From Chelativorans salis (GTDB taxonomy: Bacteria > Pseudomonadota > Alphaproteobacteria > Rhizobiales > Rhizobiaceae), in assembly GCF_025336525.1 (NCBI RefSeq), contig NZ_JAOCZP010000001.1, positions 372,001-436,000 of the forward strand: a stretch of 64,000 nt of DNA, given 5' to 3'. Below, one piece after another: positions 28,276 to 37,059 of the stretch; the stretch's first letter is position 1; each line of letters begins with the position of its first letter. A program made the position numbers and the translations under genes. The notes below the pieces were generated by a model that did not search any database, was not told the origin of the DNA, and saw only the letters and a list, made by a program, of their open reading frames with translations.

Positions 28276-30099
28276 TCAGCGCCTCTCCTTGAGCGCGGCT
28301 TCGTAGCCTGCGCGGGCTTTCTTTACCTGGTCGCGTTCCGACACCTCGGGCACGGCCACATCCCACCAGTGGCCGCCGGCCTCGGTGGAGGGATAGGGGT
28401 CGGTGTCGATGACGACGACGAAGGGGCCTTCGGCCTGGCGCGCACGCGCCAGCGCCTCCTCCAGTTCACCAATGGAGCCTGCCTTCTCCGCATGGGCGCC
28501 CATGGAGGCGGCGTGAGCGACGAAGTCGATCTGCGAGGGGTTCACGTGCTGGGCGTGGTCCAAGAGGTTGTTGAACTCAGCACCGCCGGTGGCCATCTGC
28601 AGCCGGTTGATGCAGCCATAGCCGCGGTTATCCGTGATGACGACGGTGATCTTGACGCCCATCATCGCTGCCGTGGCAAGCTCCGAGTTCATCATCATGT
28701 AAGAGCCGTCGCCGACCATGACGACCACGTCGCGGTCGGGCTCGGCCATCTTGATGCCCATGCCGCCGGCGATCTCGTAGCCCATGCAGGAATAGCCGTA
28801 TTCCATGTGGTAGGAGCCGGGGCGGCCGGCCTTCCACAGCTTGTGCAGCTCGCCGGGCATGGTGCCGGCCGCACACATGACCACCGTGTTCTCGCGCGCC
28901 GCGCGCTGCACGGCGCCGATCACCTGCATGTCGGTGGGAAGCGCGTTGGTGACCTCGGGCGCCGCGGTCACGGCGTCGGCGGCGGCGAACCAGTCCGCCT
29001 TCAGCTTCGGGGCCGGTGGATCGAACCGCTTCTCGCCCAAGGCGCGCCACAGCGCCTCCAAGCCGACACATGCATCCGCGCAAAGAGGCGTCGCGCCATG
29101 CTTGACCGCGTCATACGCATTGACATTCAGGCTGATGAGCTTGCGCCCCGGCTGCGAAAAGAGTGACCACGAGCCGGTGGTGAAATCCTGGAACCGGGTG
29201 CCGACGCCGATGACAACGTCGGCCTCGGCGCAGCGCGCGTTGGCGCTGGACGAGCCGGTCACGCCAACCGGGCCGAGATTGAGCGGGTGGTCCCAGGGCA
29301 ACGCCGATTTGCCGGCCTGGGTTTCCACCACCGGGATCTGATGGGCCTCGACGAAAAACTTGAAGGCCTCGTGGGCATGGGAATAGTGGACGCCGCCGCC
29401 AGCGACGATGACAGGTGCCTTGGCGGCGGCGATGATCTTCGCCGCCTCCTCGACCTCGACCGGGTCGGGCTGGACGCGGCGCATGCGCCAGACCTTCGGC
29501 TCGAAGAATCTTTCCGGCCAGTCGTAGGCCTCCGCCTGCACGTCCTGACAGAAGGCGAGCGTGACGGGGCCACAGTCGGCGGGGTCGGTCATGGTGCGGA
29601 AGGCGCGGGGCAGCGCGGTCAGAAGCTGCTCCGGCCGCGTGATGCGGTCGAAATAGCGCGAGACGGGGCGGAAGCAGTCGTTGACGCTGACAGTGCCGTC
29701 GGAAAAATTCTCCACTTGCTGCAAGACCGGGTCCGGCCCGCGATTCGCGAAGACGTCGCCGGGCATGAAGAGCACCGGCAGGCGGTTGACATGTGCAAGA
29801 GCTGCCGCCGTGACCATATTGGTGGCGCCGGGGCCGATGGAGGAGGTAACGGCCATGGCCCGCTTGCGATGGAGCTGCTTGGCATAGGCGATTGCCGCGT
29901 GGGCCATCGACTGCTCGTTGTGGCCGCGATAGGTGGGCAGCTTGTCACGCACGGCATAAAGCGCCTCGCCGAGGGCAGCGACATTGCCGTGGCCGAAGAT
30001 CGCCCATACGCCGGCGATGAAGGGTTCGCCGTCCTCGTTCATCTGTGCCGCCAGATAGCGTGTCGCAGCCTGAGCGGCGGTCAACCTGATCGTCTTCAT
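28276..30099 (-). CDS. iolD: 3D-(3,5/4)-trihydroxycyclohexane-1,2-dione hydrolase
   Basis: A 607-residue thiamine-diphosphate enzyme that opens the inositol-derived ring to 5-deoxy-glucuronate. The activating Glu is in RGHNEQSMAHAAIA. The ThDP motif runs from VMVGDGSYMMMNSELATAA to VVITDNRGYGCINRL. The central domain has PVIVAGGGVHYSHAHEA. The start is the ATG at 30097-30099 (MKTIRLTAAQAATRYLAAQM), preceded by GAGGGAGGG and overlapping the iolC stop as ATGA. The frame could open 15 codons earlier, but those residues overlap iolC and do not align. Confidence 0.96.
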   Translation of the reverse strand: MKTIRLTAAQAATRYLAAQMNEDGEPFIAGVWAIFGHGNVAALGEALYAVRDKLPTYRGHNEQSMAHAAIAYAKQLHRKRAMAVTSSIGPGATNMVTAAALAHVNRLPVLFMPGDVFANRGPDPVLQQVENFSDGTVSVNDCFRPVSRYFDRITRPEQLLTALPRAFRTMTDPADCGPVTLAFCQDVQAEAYDWPERFFEPKVWRMRRVQPDPVEVEEAAKIIAAAKAPVIVAGGGVHYSHAHEAFKFFVEAHQIPVVETQAGKSALPWDHPLNLGPVGVTGSSSANARCAEADVVIGVGTRFQDFTTGSWSLFSQPGRKLISLNVNAYDAVKHGATPLCADACVGLEALWRALGEKRFDPPAPKLKADWFAAADAVTAAPEVTNALPTDMQVIGAVQRAARENTVVMCAAGTMPGELHKLWKAGRPGSYHMEYGYSCMGYEIAGGMGIKMAEPDRDVVVMVGDGSYMMMNSELATAAMMGVKITVVITDNRGYGCINRLQMATGGAEFNNLLDHAQHVNPSQIDFVAHAASMGAHAEKAGSIGELEEALARARQAEGPFVVVIDTDPYPSTEAGGHWWDVAVPEVSERDQVKKARAGYEAALKERR

Positions 30100-32012
30100 G
30101 CGGCCCTCCCTCGTTTCGCCCGCGCGCGGTCCCACACCTCGCACAGGGCGCGGTATTTCTCTGCCATTGTGGCGACGGCCTCCTGGTCGCCGATCTCGCC
30201 GGCCAGCCAGCGGCGCGCGGCGTCGGCGAAGATGGTGCGGCCGACGGCGAAGCCTTTCACAAGATCGAAGCCGGCTGCAACCGCAAAACTCTCCTCAAGC
30301 TCGGCCGCCGGCGCGTCAAGTCCCAGGACGACGATGCCGCGCGTATAGGGGTCGTTGCGGGTGATGGCGCCGCAAGCGCTCTCCCACGCCTTCCCGGAGG
30401 TCATCGGCTCAAGCTTCCACCAGTCGGGATAAACGCCGATCTCGTAGAAGCGTTCGATGACCGCGGCGGCGGTCTCATCATCGACGGCGCGCACCTTGGA
30501 GGGAATGATCTCCAGAAGCATCTCCAGCCCGTTGCGGCGGCTGGCGGCGAAGAGCCTTTTCACCACGTCCTCCTGGCGCGCCTTCACTTCGGCGTCATCG
30601 TCGGGGTGATAGAAGCACAGGACCTTGACTACGTGCTCCAGCGGCCATTCGACGAGGCCGCCGAAGTCGGGTCCAATCTCCTGCTCCAGTTTGAGGGGGC
30701 GCGAGCCCGGCCATTCGACCGGCCGGCCGATCCACAAGCCGCTGCCGGCCGCCCGGTAGAGCGCTTCGCGGCCATGTCGGCCGTCGCAGAGGATGCCGTG
30801 GCCGTGCTTGCCGCCAGCTACCTGCCGCGCCGCCTCCAGGCACAGCACCTTGAACGCGCCGATGCGCTCATGCGGCACGCCTGCGGCGTCCGCCATCTCC
30901 TCGAGCTGCATTCGGTGGTCGAAGGCGAAGACGCGCATTTCCTGCCAGTCGCCCTTGCGGTTGGTCGACCAGTGCACCTGCTCCAGAGCCGCGTCCTTGC
31001 GCAGGGCGCGGTTCTTGATGCCGGTGCGGAAGAAATACTGCAGTTCCTCCCACGAGGGATAGGCCGGCGTGCAGCCGTGACGTGAGACGGCAAAGGCACC
31101 GCAGGCGTTGGCGTATTTCAGTGTCGTGGGCCAGTCCTCGCCGGTAAGCCAACCCTTCAGGAGCCCGGCCATGAAGCCGTCGCCGGCGCCGAGCACGTTG
31201 AAGACCTCGATGGGAAAGTACTCGCCCGCCTCGCCCTCGTCCAACGTGTCGGGGATGGCGCCGGTGAAGGCGGAAGCGCCCATCGGGCCGCGCTTGCACA
31301 CCAGCACGGCGTCCGTGAGGCGGCGCACGGTGCACAGCGCTTGAATAGTGTTGGTGGAGCCGCCGGCGATGTGGAACTCTTCCTCCGTGCCGACAATCAG
31401 GTCGAAAAGCGGGAGCGTCTTCTGGAGCTTGGCGGTCACCCGCTCGGATTCGATGAAGCGGCTTTCGCCGGCGCCGTGGCCGGCGAGGCCCCAGAGATTG
31501 GGACGGTAGTCGATGTCGAGCGCCGTCTTGGCGCCGCTCTCGCGCGCCAGCTTCAACGCCTTCAGGACGGCGGCTTCCGTGCGCGGGTGCGACAAGTGTG
31601 TGCCGGTGGCGCACACGCAGCCCGCTTCTGCAATGAAAGCGAGATCGATATCGTCTTCCTCTAGCGCCATGTCGGCGCAGTTCTCGCGGTAGAAGATGAG
31701 CGGGAACTGCTCCTGGTCGCGGATGCCCAGCAGCACGAGCGCGGTCAGCCGTTCCGGGTCGGTCTTCACGCCGCGCACGTCGACGCCCTCGCGCTCGAGC
31801 TCCTCGCGGATGAAGCGGCCCATGTGCTCGTCGCCGACGCGCGTGATCAGCGCCGACTTCAGCCCCAGGCGCGCGGCACCGGCGGCGATGTTCGTGGGCG
31901 AGCCGCCGATATATTTGTTGAAGGAGGCCATATCCTCCAGCCGCCCGCCGACCTGCGCGCCGTAAAGATCGACCGACGAACGGCCGATGGTGATGACGTC
32001 GAGGGGCTTCAT
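30096..32012 (-). CDS. iolC: 5-dehydro-2-deoxygluconokinase fused to a DUF2090 domain
   Basis: A 638-residue two-domain protein. Residues 1-330 are a PfkB-type sugar kinase: PLDVITIGRSSVDLYGAQVG, GGSPTNIAAGAARLG, and FNVLGAGDGFMAGLLKGWL with the catalytic Asp in GAGDGF. It phosphorylates 2-deoxy-5-keto-gluconate. Residues about 335-638 are a DUF2090 TIM-barrel (VFAFDHRMQLEEMADAAG), which by homology to aldolases may split the kinase product (the IolJ step). The fused form is common in proteobacteria and could explain the lack of a separate iolJ here. It is the first gene of the iolCDE operon, with GGAA-N6-TTCC upstream. Confidence 0.94.
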   Translation of the reverse strand: MKPLDVITIGRSSVDLYGAQVGGRLEDMASFNKYIGGSPTNIAAGAARLGLKSALITRVGDEHMGRFIREELEREGVDVRGVKTDPERLTALVLLGIRDQEQFPLIFYRENCADMALEEDDIDLAFIAEAGCVCATGTHLSHPRTEAAVLKALKLARESGAKTALDIDYRPNLWGLAGHGAGESRFIESERVTAKLQKTLPLFDLIVGTEEEFHIAGGSTNTIQALCTVRRLTDAVLVCKRGPMGASAFTGAIPDTLDEGEAGEYFPIEVFNVLGAGDGFMAGLLKGWLTGEDWPTTLKYANACGAFAVSRHGCTPAYPSWEELQYFFRTGIKNRALRKDAALEQVHWSTNRKGDWQEMRVFAFDHRMQLEEMADAAGVPHERIGAFKVLCLEAARQVAGGKHGHGILCDGRHGREALYRAAGSGLWIGRPVEWPGSRPLKLEQEIGPDFGGLVEWPLEHVVKVLCFYHPDDDAEVKARQEDVVKRLFAASRRNGLEMLLEIIPSKVRAVDDETAAAVIERFYEIGVYPDWWKLEPMTSGKAWESACGAITRNDPYTRGIVVLGLDAPAAELEESFAVAAGFDLVKGFAVGRTIFADAARRWLAGEIGDQEAVATMAEKYRALCEVWDRARAKRGRAA

Positions 32013-32151
32013 CAAATCACTCCTCCCTGATCGATGCGCATTCCGGATCGGCGAGAGACCGCCGCCACGTGGCGGCTTCGCTTCCTCTAGCAGCTCGCGC
32101 CTTCCGCCTCACGGACGTGGCCAAGAGCCGCTGGCGCGTTCAAGCCATTAT

Positions 32152-32165
32152 GGAAGATATGTTCC
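32152..32165. promoter_or_regulatory. IolR operator upstream of iolC
   Basis: GGAA-GATATG-TTCC matches the GGAA-N6-TTCC motif described for the RpiR-type repressor IolR of Sinorhizobium meliloti. It lies 140 bases upstream of the iolC start, in the gap between iolR and iolC, and extends to the palindrome TGGAA-N6-TTCCA. It should control the iolCDE-DUF3329-iolB operon. Confidence 0.75.
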
Positions 32166-32184
32166 ATTTTTCACTCAAGATCAA

Positions 32185-33018
32185 TCATGGAATTCCATTT
32201 TTCCGGGCGCGATTGGCCGTGCCCACGGCGACGACCAGAGCTACGGCGAGCGAAAGTGTTGCCGAAAGCGAGCGGAAATCGCCGAAGTCGGCTTCCGAGA
32301 CTGTGAGGAGCAGCGGTGTGACCGGGCGCAGGGGGCTCGCCAGCGAGTCGGTGATGGCCACCACCTTGGCGCCGGCGCGCGCGCCGGCCTCGGCCAGCGC
32401 CACCGTCTCCGGCGAATAGGGGGCGAAGGTAATGGCGATCACGGCATCGCCCTCGCGGATCGCATGGCGGCTGTCGAGATTCCCGACGCTGTCGTGCAGC
32501 ATGGTCGGCACATTCATCTTCTCGAAGGCGTAGGCAAGGTAGGAGGCGACGGAGAAGGCGCGGCGCATGCCGACGATGTGCACCATGTTCGCCTCCGACA
32601 GCGCCTTGATGGCCGTATCGAGGGCGCGCGGGTCGAGCGTCTTGGCGAGGTTTTCGAGCGACAGCCGCCCCGCCTCGACGAATTCGGCGAGAAGCGCGGA
32701 AGGGCTACCGGCCCCGCTCTCGCGCAGCTTTTCCAGGCGCGTGGCATAGTCCGGCCAGTTTTGCGCATAGGAATCGCGGAACAGGCGCTGCATCTGCGAG
32801 AAGCCGGAGAAGCCCAGAACCTGGCAGAAGCGCATGAAGGCTGACGGCTGGACACCGGCCCCCTCCGACATCTCCGCCACCGTCGAGACGGCGACGCGGT
32901 CCGGGTTGGCCGCCACATACTCGGCGCACTGTCTGAGCCGCTTCGGCAGGCCGTCCGAGACCTCGAGGATGCGGTCGAGCAACTCCTCTATACTTGCCGG
33001 TGCCGAGCGTGCATCCAT
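32185..33018 (-). CDS. iolR: RpiR/MurR-family repressor of inositol catabolism
   Basis: A 277-residue regulator with an N-terminal RpiR HTH (VSTVAEMSEGAGVQPSAFMR with FCQVLGFSGFSQMQ) and a C-terminal SIS sugar-binding domain (MVHIVGMRRAFSVASYLAYA and AIREGDAVIAITFAPYSPET). It precedes iolCDE in the order seen in S. meliloti (iolRCDEB), where IolR represses the pathway until an inositol intermediate relieves it. Matching operator motifs lie both upstream of this gene and upstream of iolC, which supports autoregulation. Confidence 0.92.
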   Translation of the reverse strand: MDARSAPASIEELLDRILEVSDGLPKRLRQCAEYVAANPDRVAVSTVAEMSEGAGVQPSAFMRFCQVLGFSGFSQMQRLFRDSYAQNWPDYATRLEKLRESGAGSPSALLAEFVEAGRLSLENLAKTLDPRALDTAIKALSEANMVHIVGMRRAFSVASYLAYAFEKMNVPTMLHDSVGNLDSRHAIREGDAVIAITFAPYSPETVALAEAGARAGAKVVAITDSLASPLRPVTPLLLTVSEADFGDFRSLSATLSLAVALVVAVGTANRARKNGIP

Positions 33019-33070
33019 GTGTCGTCTTTCCGTCAGCCCTAGAGAAAATTCTCCCGATGCTATCGCGCTT

Positions 33071-33084
33071 GGAATAAAAATTCC
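33071..33084. promoter_or_regulatory. IolR operator upstream of iolR
   Basis: GGAA-TAAAAA-TTCC is a second exact GGAA-N6-TTCC match, 53 bases upstream of the iolR ATG and just beyond the 3' end of the iolG-like gene. It probably mediates autorepression of iolR. Confidence 0.72.
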
Positions 33085-33097
33085 ACTGTCAGCAGCG

Positions 33098-34102
33098 CTA
33101 TGCCAGAACCTCCGAAACCTTTACCGCCCGCCCTTCCTTCAGCGAGCGGTAGGCGGCGTCGGCCAGTGCCAGCGCCTTCAGCCCGTCGTCGCCCGAGGGA
33201 GAAGCAGTCTTCCCGCCGCCGATCGCCTCGATAAACGCCGCCATCTCGGCCGCATACGCTTCGGTGTAGCGGGTCATGAAGAAGTCGTGCAGGGGCGGCC
33301 TCGTGAACCCCTCGCCCGTGGCGATCTCTATCGATACCGGCCGCTGGTTCTCCGCCGAGATCGCGCCCTTCTCGCCAAGCACCTCGATGCGCTGGTCATA
33401 GCCGTAGGTGGCGCGGCGCGAGTTGGAGATGGCGCATTGCTTGCCGGAGGCCGTGGCAAGCACTACCGACACACTGTCGTGGTCGCCCAGTTCGCCGATC
33501 TCCGGGTCGACCAGAACAGAGGCCGTCGCGAAGACCGTGTCCGGCTCCTCGCCCAGAAGGAACCGCGCCATATCAAAATCGTGGATCGTCATGTCGCGCA
33601 GGATGCCGCCCGATGATTTGATATAGGTCGCCGGCGGCGGTCCCGGATCACGCGAGGTGATCTGCACCATCTCGACCTTACCGATGCTGCCCTCGTCAAT
33701 GGCCGCACGCACGGCTGAAAAATGCGGGTCGAAGCGGCGGTTGAAGCCGACCATGAGCGTGGTGCCGGTCTCCTCCACCACCTTCAGGCAGGCCTTCACG
33801 CGGCCAAGGTCAAGGTCGATGGGCTTCTCGCAGAAAACCGCCTTGCCGGCGCGCGCGAAGCGCTCGATCAGGTCGGCGTGCGTGTCGGTGGGCGTGCAAA
33901 CCACCACGGCATCGATGTCGTTGGCCGTCTCGATCTCGTCGATCGTGCGCACCGCGCAGCCGTATGTGACCGCGATGGCCTGAGCGGCCTCTGCAAAGGC
34001 ATCGGCAACCGCCACGAGCTTGGCGTCCGCATTACCGGAGATGGCGCGGGCGTGCACCTTGCCGATGCGCCCGGCGCCCAAAAGAGCAAATTTTACGGTC
34101 AT
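33098..34102 (-). CDS. iolG: Inositol 2-dehydrogenase (Gfo/Idh/MocA family)
   Basis: A 334-residue NAD-dependent dehydrogenase. The Rossmann motif is FALLGAGRIGKVHARAISG, the catalytic-lysine motif is VFCEKPIDLDLGRVKA, and the conserved SSGGILRDMTIHDFDMARFL (Asp and His of the active site) is present. It aligns with rhizobial myo-inositol dehydrogenase IdhA/IolG, which oxidises inositol to 2-keto-inositol as the first step. It stands upstream of iolR on the same strand, with AGGAAG before the ATG. Closely related enzymes act on scyllo- or chiro-inositol, so the exact isomer is uncertain. Confidence 0.88.
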   Translation of the reverse strand: MTVKFALLGAGRIGKVHARAISGNADAKLVAVADAFAEAAQAIAVTYGCAVRTIDEIETANDIDAVVVCTPTDTHADLIERFARAGKAVFCEKPIDLDLGRVKACLKVVEETGTTLMVGFNRRFDPHFSAVRAAIDEGSIGKVEMVQITSRDPGPPPATYIKSSGGILRDMTIHDFDMARFLLGEEPDTVFATASVLVDPEIGELGDHDSVSVVLATASGKQCAISNSRRATYGYDQRIEVLGEKGAISAENQRPVSIEIATGEGFTRPPLHDFFMTRYTEAYAAEMAAFIEAIGGGKTASPSGDDGLKALALADAAYRSLKEGRAVKVSEVLA

Positions 34103-34152
34103 TGGTGTTCTTCCTGTTTCGCCTCAAGGGGCAGACGAGCGTTCGCTAGAGC

Positions 34153-34932
34153 CTATTCAGGATAGGCGCCGGCGACGTTCTGATCGCAGTCGATAATCGC
34201 GCCGGTTAGCACGCCCGATTCCGGTGACAAAAGATAGGTGGCGAGCGGCGCGACCTGGGCGGGCTTCACCAACTGCCCGAAGGGTTGCGCGGCTTCCGCC
34301 CTTTCCAGCCAGTCGTTGGGTGCGTCGTGAAAGCGCTTCTGGGTGACGTCCTCGCCAGGCGTATCCATCCAGCCGCAAGCGATGGCGTTGCAGCGTATGC
34401 GGTCGCGGCGATGCGCCTGCGCGGTGTTTTTCGTGATGTTGGCGAGAGCTGCCTTGGAAGCCGAATACGGCGCCAGATAGGATTGGCCGCAATGGATGAC
34501 CATGGAGACGATGTTGACGATGGAGGCCGCGATGCGGTGCTCGAGCGCCTGACGCACGAAGGCTTGCATGGTGAAGAAGGGTCCGCGCGCATTGATGTCC
34601 ATCAGTTTGGCCCAGACTTCCGGTGTCGTATCGAGCAGGGTTCCCCGGTCGCAGCTAGCGGCCGAATTGACCAGCGCGTTGAGCGGCCCGATAAGTCCGC
34701 CGGCCTTGTCGATGGCCGCCTGACATTCGTCGACGTTGCCGAGATCGGCAGCGATGAAGTGCGCCTCGCAGCCGAGCTTGGCAAGGTCGGCAACCGCGTG
34801 CTCGCCCTTTTTCCGGTCACGGCCGGTTATGACAACGACCGGACTTCCTTCCGCAGCGAGCTGCCGCGCGATAGCGAGCCCCAGCCCCTGGGTGCCGCCG
34901 ATAATGACAGCACGTGTGTCTTTGTTGCACAT
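34153..34932 (-). CDS. Short-chain dehydrogenase/reductase
   Basis: A 259-residue classical SDR. The cofactor motif is AVIIGGTQGLGLAIARQLAA (TGxxxGxG with the first Thr as Gly), a catalytic Ser is in NIVSMVIHCGQ, and YSASKAALAN is the YxxxK motif. It lies 50 bases upstream of iolG and downstream of the ABC transporter on the same strand, so it probably acts in the same polyol pathway, for example oxidising another inositol isomer or an amino- or methoxy-inositol. The substrate is not readable from sequence. Confidence 0.88.
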   Translation of the reverse strand: MCNKDTRAVIIGGTQGLGLAIARQLAAEGSPVVVITGRDRKKGEHAVADLAKLGCEAHFIAADLGNVDECQAAIDKAGGLIGPLNALVNSAASCDRGTLLDTTPEVWAKLMDINARGPFFTMQAFVRQALEHRIAASIVNIVSMVIHCGQSYLAPYSASKAALANITKNTAQAHRRDRIRCNAIACGWMDTPGEDVTQKRFHDAPNDWLERAEAAQPFGQLVKPAQVAPLATYLLSPESGVLTGAIIDCDQNVAGAYPE

Positions 34933-34954
34933 GGCAAACCCGCTTGCGCGAACC

Positions 34955-34990
34955 CAAACAAAGCCCGGCGACGCCGCGACGCCGCCGGGC
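34955..34990 (-). terminator. Terminator after the inositol-region ABC ATPase
   Basis: GCCCGGC (34963-34969) and GCCGGGC (34984-34990) pair across a GC-rich loop. On the minus strand they are followed by TTTGTTT. It lies 13 bases beyond the ATPase stop, before the SDR gene. Confidence 0.6.
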
Positions 34991-35002
34991 AGTTGGGGAG
35001 GA

Positions 35003-35782
35003 TCAGATATAGCTCGCGTTCTCGTGGACGCCGGTCTTCACGCCGGTGATCAGCGAGACGACCTCGTTGCCGTCGGTCTTGTCGGCCTCCAGCATGCCGG
35101 CGATCCTGCCGCGGCGGAACACCCAGATCTTGTCAACCAAGTTGAAGACCTGACGCAGATTGTGGCTGACAAGGATCAGCGGGATGCCCTGCTTCTTCAG
35201 ACCGCGGATAATGTTCTCGACCTGCGTCGTCTCCTGCACGCCGAGTGCGGCCGTCGGCTCGTCCATGATGATGAGCTTGGAGGCGAAGCTGGCGGCACGG
35301 GAGATCGCCACGCACTGGCGCTGGCCGCCCGACATGTTGGCGATGCTGTTGCGCAGGTTGGGAATTTTCACGCCCGTCCGCTCCAGCGCTTCCATCGAGT
35401 TCTTGTACATCTTCTTCTCGTTCAGGAAGCTGAAGGGCCCGAGGTTGAAATAGGTCTCCTCGCGGCCGAGGAAGATGTTGGACGGCACGTCGAGGTCGTC
35501 AGCAAGCGCCAGGTTCTGGAACACCGCCTCGATGCCGAAGTCGCGCGCGTCGATGGGGCTGTTGAAGGCCACCTCCTTACCGCCGAAGAAGATCTTGCCC
35601 GCCGTCGGCTGCTCGACACCAGTGATCTGGCGCACGAAGGTGGACTTGCCGGCACCGTTGTCGCCCACGATGGCCACGTGCTCGCCCTCATGGAGGGTGA
35701 AGTCGGCATCCTCGAGCGCATGCACGCCGCCGTAGTATTTGGTCAGACCTTCGGTCTTCAGGACAATGCCGTCATTCGCCAT
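35003..35782 (-). CDS. Sugar ABC transporter ATP-binding protein (ribose/fructose type)
   Basis: A 259-residue ATPase with a single nucleotide-binding domain, as in FrcA, not the doubled form of RbsA/MglA. Walker A is GDNGAGKSTFVRQI, the signature is NMSGGQRQCVAISRAA, Walker B is LIIMDEPTAALG and the H-loop is ILVSHNLRQVF. It energises import through the permease encoded upstream. GGAGG precedes the ATG. A solitary palindromic repeat (35859-35902) lies between it and the permease gene. Confidence 0.93.
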   Translation of the reverse strand: MANDGIVLKTEGLTKYYGGVHALEDADFTLHEGEHVAIVGDNGAGKSTFVRQITGVEQPTAGKIFFGGKEVAFNSPIDARDFGIEAVFQNLALADDLDVPSNIFLGREETYFNLGPFSFLNEKKMYKNSMEALERTGVKIPNLRNSIANMSGGQRQCVAISRAASFASKLIIMDEPTAALGVQETTQVENIIRGLKKQGIPLILVSHNLRQVFNLVDKIWVFRRGRIAGMLEADKTDGNEVVSLITGVKTGVHENASYI

Positions 35783-35858
35783 TTTATCCTCCCACTTTCC
35801 TGCCGGGATCGGATCATCGCTTCACGGAGTCGATGATCCAATACACCTTTTCTTTGTC

Positions 35859-35902
35859 GCAATTCCGGACGGAAAACCGATTCCCACCTTCCCTGGAATT
35901 GC
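35859..35902. repeat. Solitary copy of the palindromic intergenic repeat
   Basis: GCAATTCCGGACGGAAAACC followed by GATTCCCACCTTCCCTGGAATTGC in two parts; the same unit as the array at 12362-12524 with three or four changes. It sits in the 120-base gap between the permease and ATPase genes, inside the operon, and is transcribed with it. Confidence 0.85.
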
Positions 35903-35903
35903 T

Positions 35904-36947
35904 CTATCGCGCACTGGTGCGGTATCTCTGGCGGTACACGTCGGCCACCACGGCGGCGACGATGATCGCGCCCATGATCATCTCCTGGTAGTAGGCACTC
36001 AGCCTCAGGAAGGTGAAGCCGGAAATGATGACGCCGAAGATGGCGGCACCGATAACCGTGCCGACAATCGAGCCGCGGCCGCCCGAGAGCGACACGCCGC
36101 CGATGACGGCCATGGCGATCGCCTGCAGTTCGTACATGGTGCCCATGCCAGCCTGCGCCGTGAGGCCGCGGGCGGCGATGACGATGCCGGCCAACGAGGC
36201 CAGCATGCCGGCAATCGCGTACACCATGATCAGATGCCGCTCGACGCTGATGCCGGAGACCCTTGCCGCGCTCTCGTTGGAGCCAATGGCATAGGTGTGC
36301 TTGCCGTAGACGGTGTATTTCAGCGCCACGTGGAAAAGCAGGGCAATTGCCAGGAAGATGAAGACCGGCGTCATACCCTGGCCGATGGCGGCGAAGCTGT
36401 CGGTGGGGAAAGAGACCGGCTGGCCCCGGGTGTACCACTTGGCGGCGCCGCGCGCGGTGACCATCATGCCCAGCGTGGCGATGAAGGGCGGGATCCGCGT
36501 ATAGGCGATCAGCGCGCCGTTGATTAGGCCGGCTCCCAGCCCGACACCCAGGCCGATAAGCACGGGGATGATGACCGGCAGGTCCGTAAGGTTGGGATAG
36601 ACGGCGCGCGGATAGGTGCTCACCTGGGCAAAACTCATGGCGACCATGGCCGTCAAGCCGACGATGGAGCCCGATGAAAGGTCGATGCCGCCGGTGATGA
36701 TCACCTGCGTCACGCCGATGGCGATGATGCCCACCACCGCGACCTGGAGAATGATGATGCTGAGACGCTGAGCGTTGAACAGGAAGCTCTGCCCCTGGAA
36801 AACCCAGCCGAGAATCTCGAAGATGAGCGCGATGCCGACAAGCCCCATAAGCGCATTCAGCTCATGAGAGCGCTGCCGCTTTCCGCCTTCAACCGTTGCC
36901 GGCGCGGCAACCGGTTCCGCCTGATTTGTCACCGTTCCTTCGGTCAT
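35904..36947 (-). CDS. Sugar ABC transporter permease (RbsC/FrcC type)
   Basis: A 347-residue inner-membrane permease with about eight to ten helices. The family segment GGIDLSSGSIVGLTAMVAMS, the cytoplasmic loop GSNESAARVSGISVERHLIM and IGGVSLSGGRGSIVGTVIGA are characteristic. The first ATG (36954-36956) touches its own GGAGGT, so the ATG three codons later (36945-36947), nine bases from the same site, is the more likely start. It works with the adjacent ATPase and binding protein. A sugar, inositol or rhizopine substrate is expected for this subfamily. Confidence 0.92.
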   Translation of the reverse strand: MTEGTVTNQAEPVAAPATVEGGKRQRSHELNALMGLVGIALIFEILGWVFQGQSFLFNAQRLSIIILQVAVVGIIAIGVTQVIITGGIDLSSGSIVGLTAMVAMSFAQVSTYPRAVYPNLTDLPVIIPVLIGLGVGLGAGLINGALIAYTRIPPFIATLGMMVTARGAAKWYTRGQPVSFPTDSFAAIGQGMTPVFIFLAIALLFHVALKYTVYGKHTYAIGSNESAARVSGISVERHLIMVYAIAGMLASLAGIVIAARGLTAQAGMGTMYELQAIAMAVIGGVSLSGGRGSIVGTVIGAAIFGVIISGFTFLRLSAYYQEMIMGAIIVAAVVADVYRQRYRTSAR

Positions 36948-37005
36948 GACGGCCATACCTCCCTTGGCGGGCGTGCCGGCTTTGGGCCGGCCGCCGTCTG
37001 GTCGT

Positions 37006-37039
37006 GGGGGGGGGGGGGGGGGGCCCCCCCCCCCCCCCC
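37006..37039. other. Homopolymer block G18-C16 between binding protein and permease genes
   Basis: Eighteen G (37006-37023) run directly into sixteen C (37024-37039), flanked by GTC and GAC. The block is almost perfectly self-complementary. It lies in the 112-base gap between the ABC binding-protein stop and the permease start. Nothing else in the window resembles it. It may be an assembly or base-calling artefact over a strong GC hairpin, or a true intercistronic stem-loop. Confidence 0.8.
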
Positions 37040-37059
37040 GACAGCTCAGCCTAAGCGTG

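Noticed and set aside
32188-32202. GGAATTCC near the end of iolR as a third IolR operator
   Set aside because: The half-sites are adjacent with no six-base spacer and it lies inside coding sequence.
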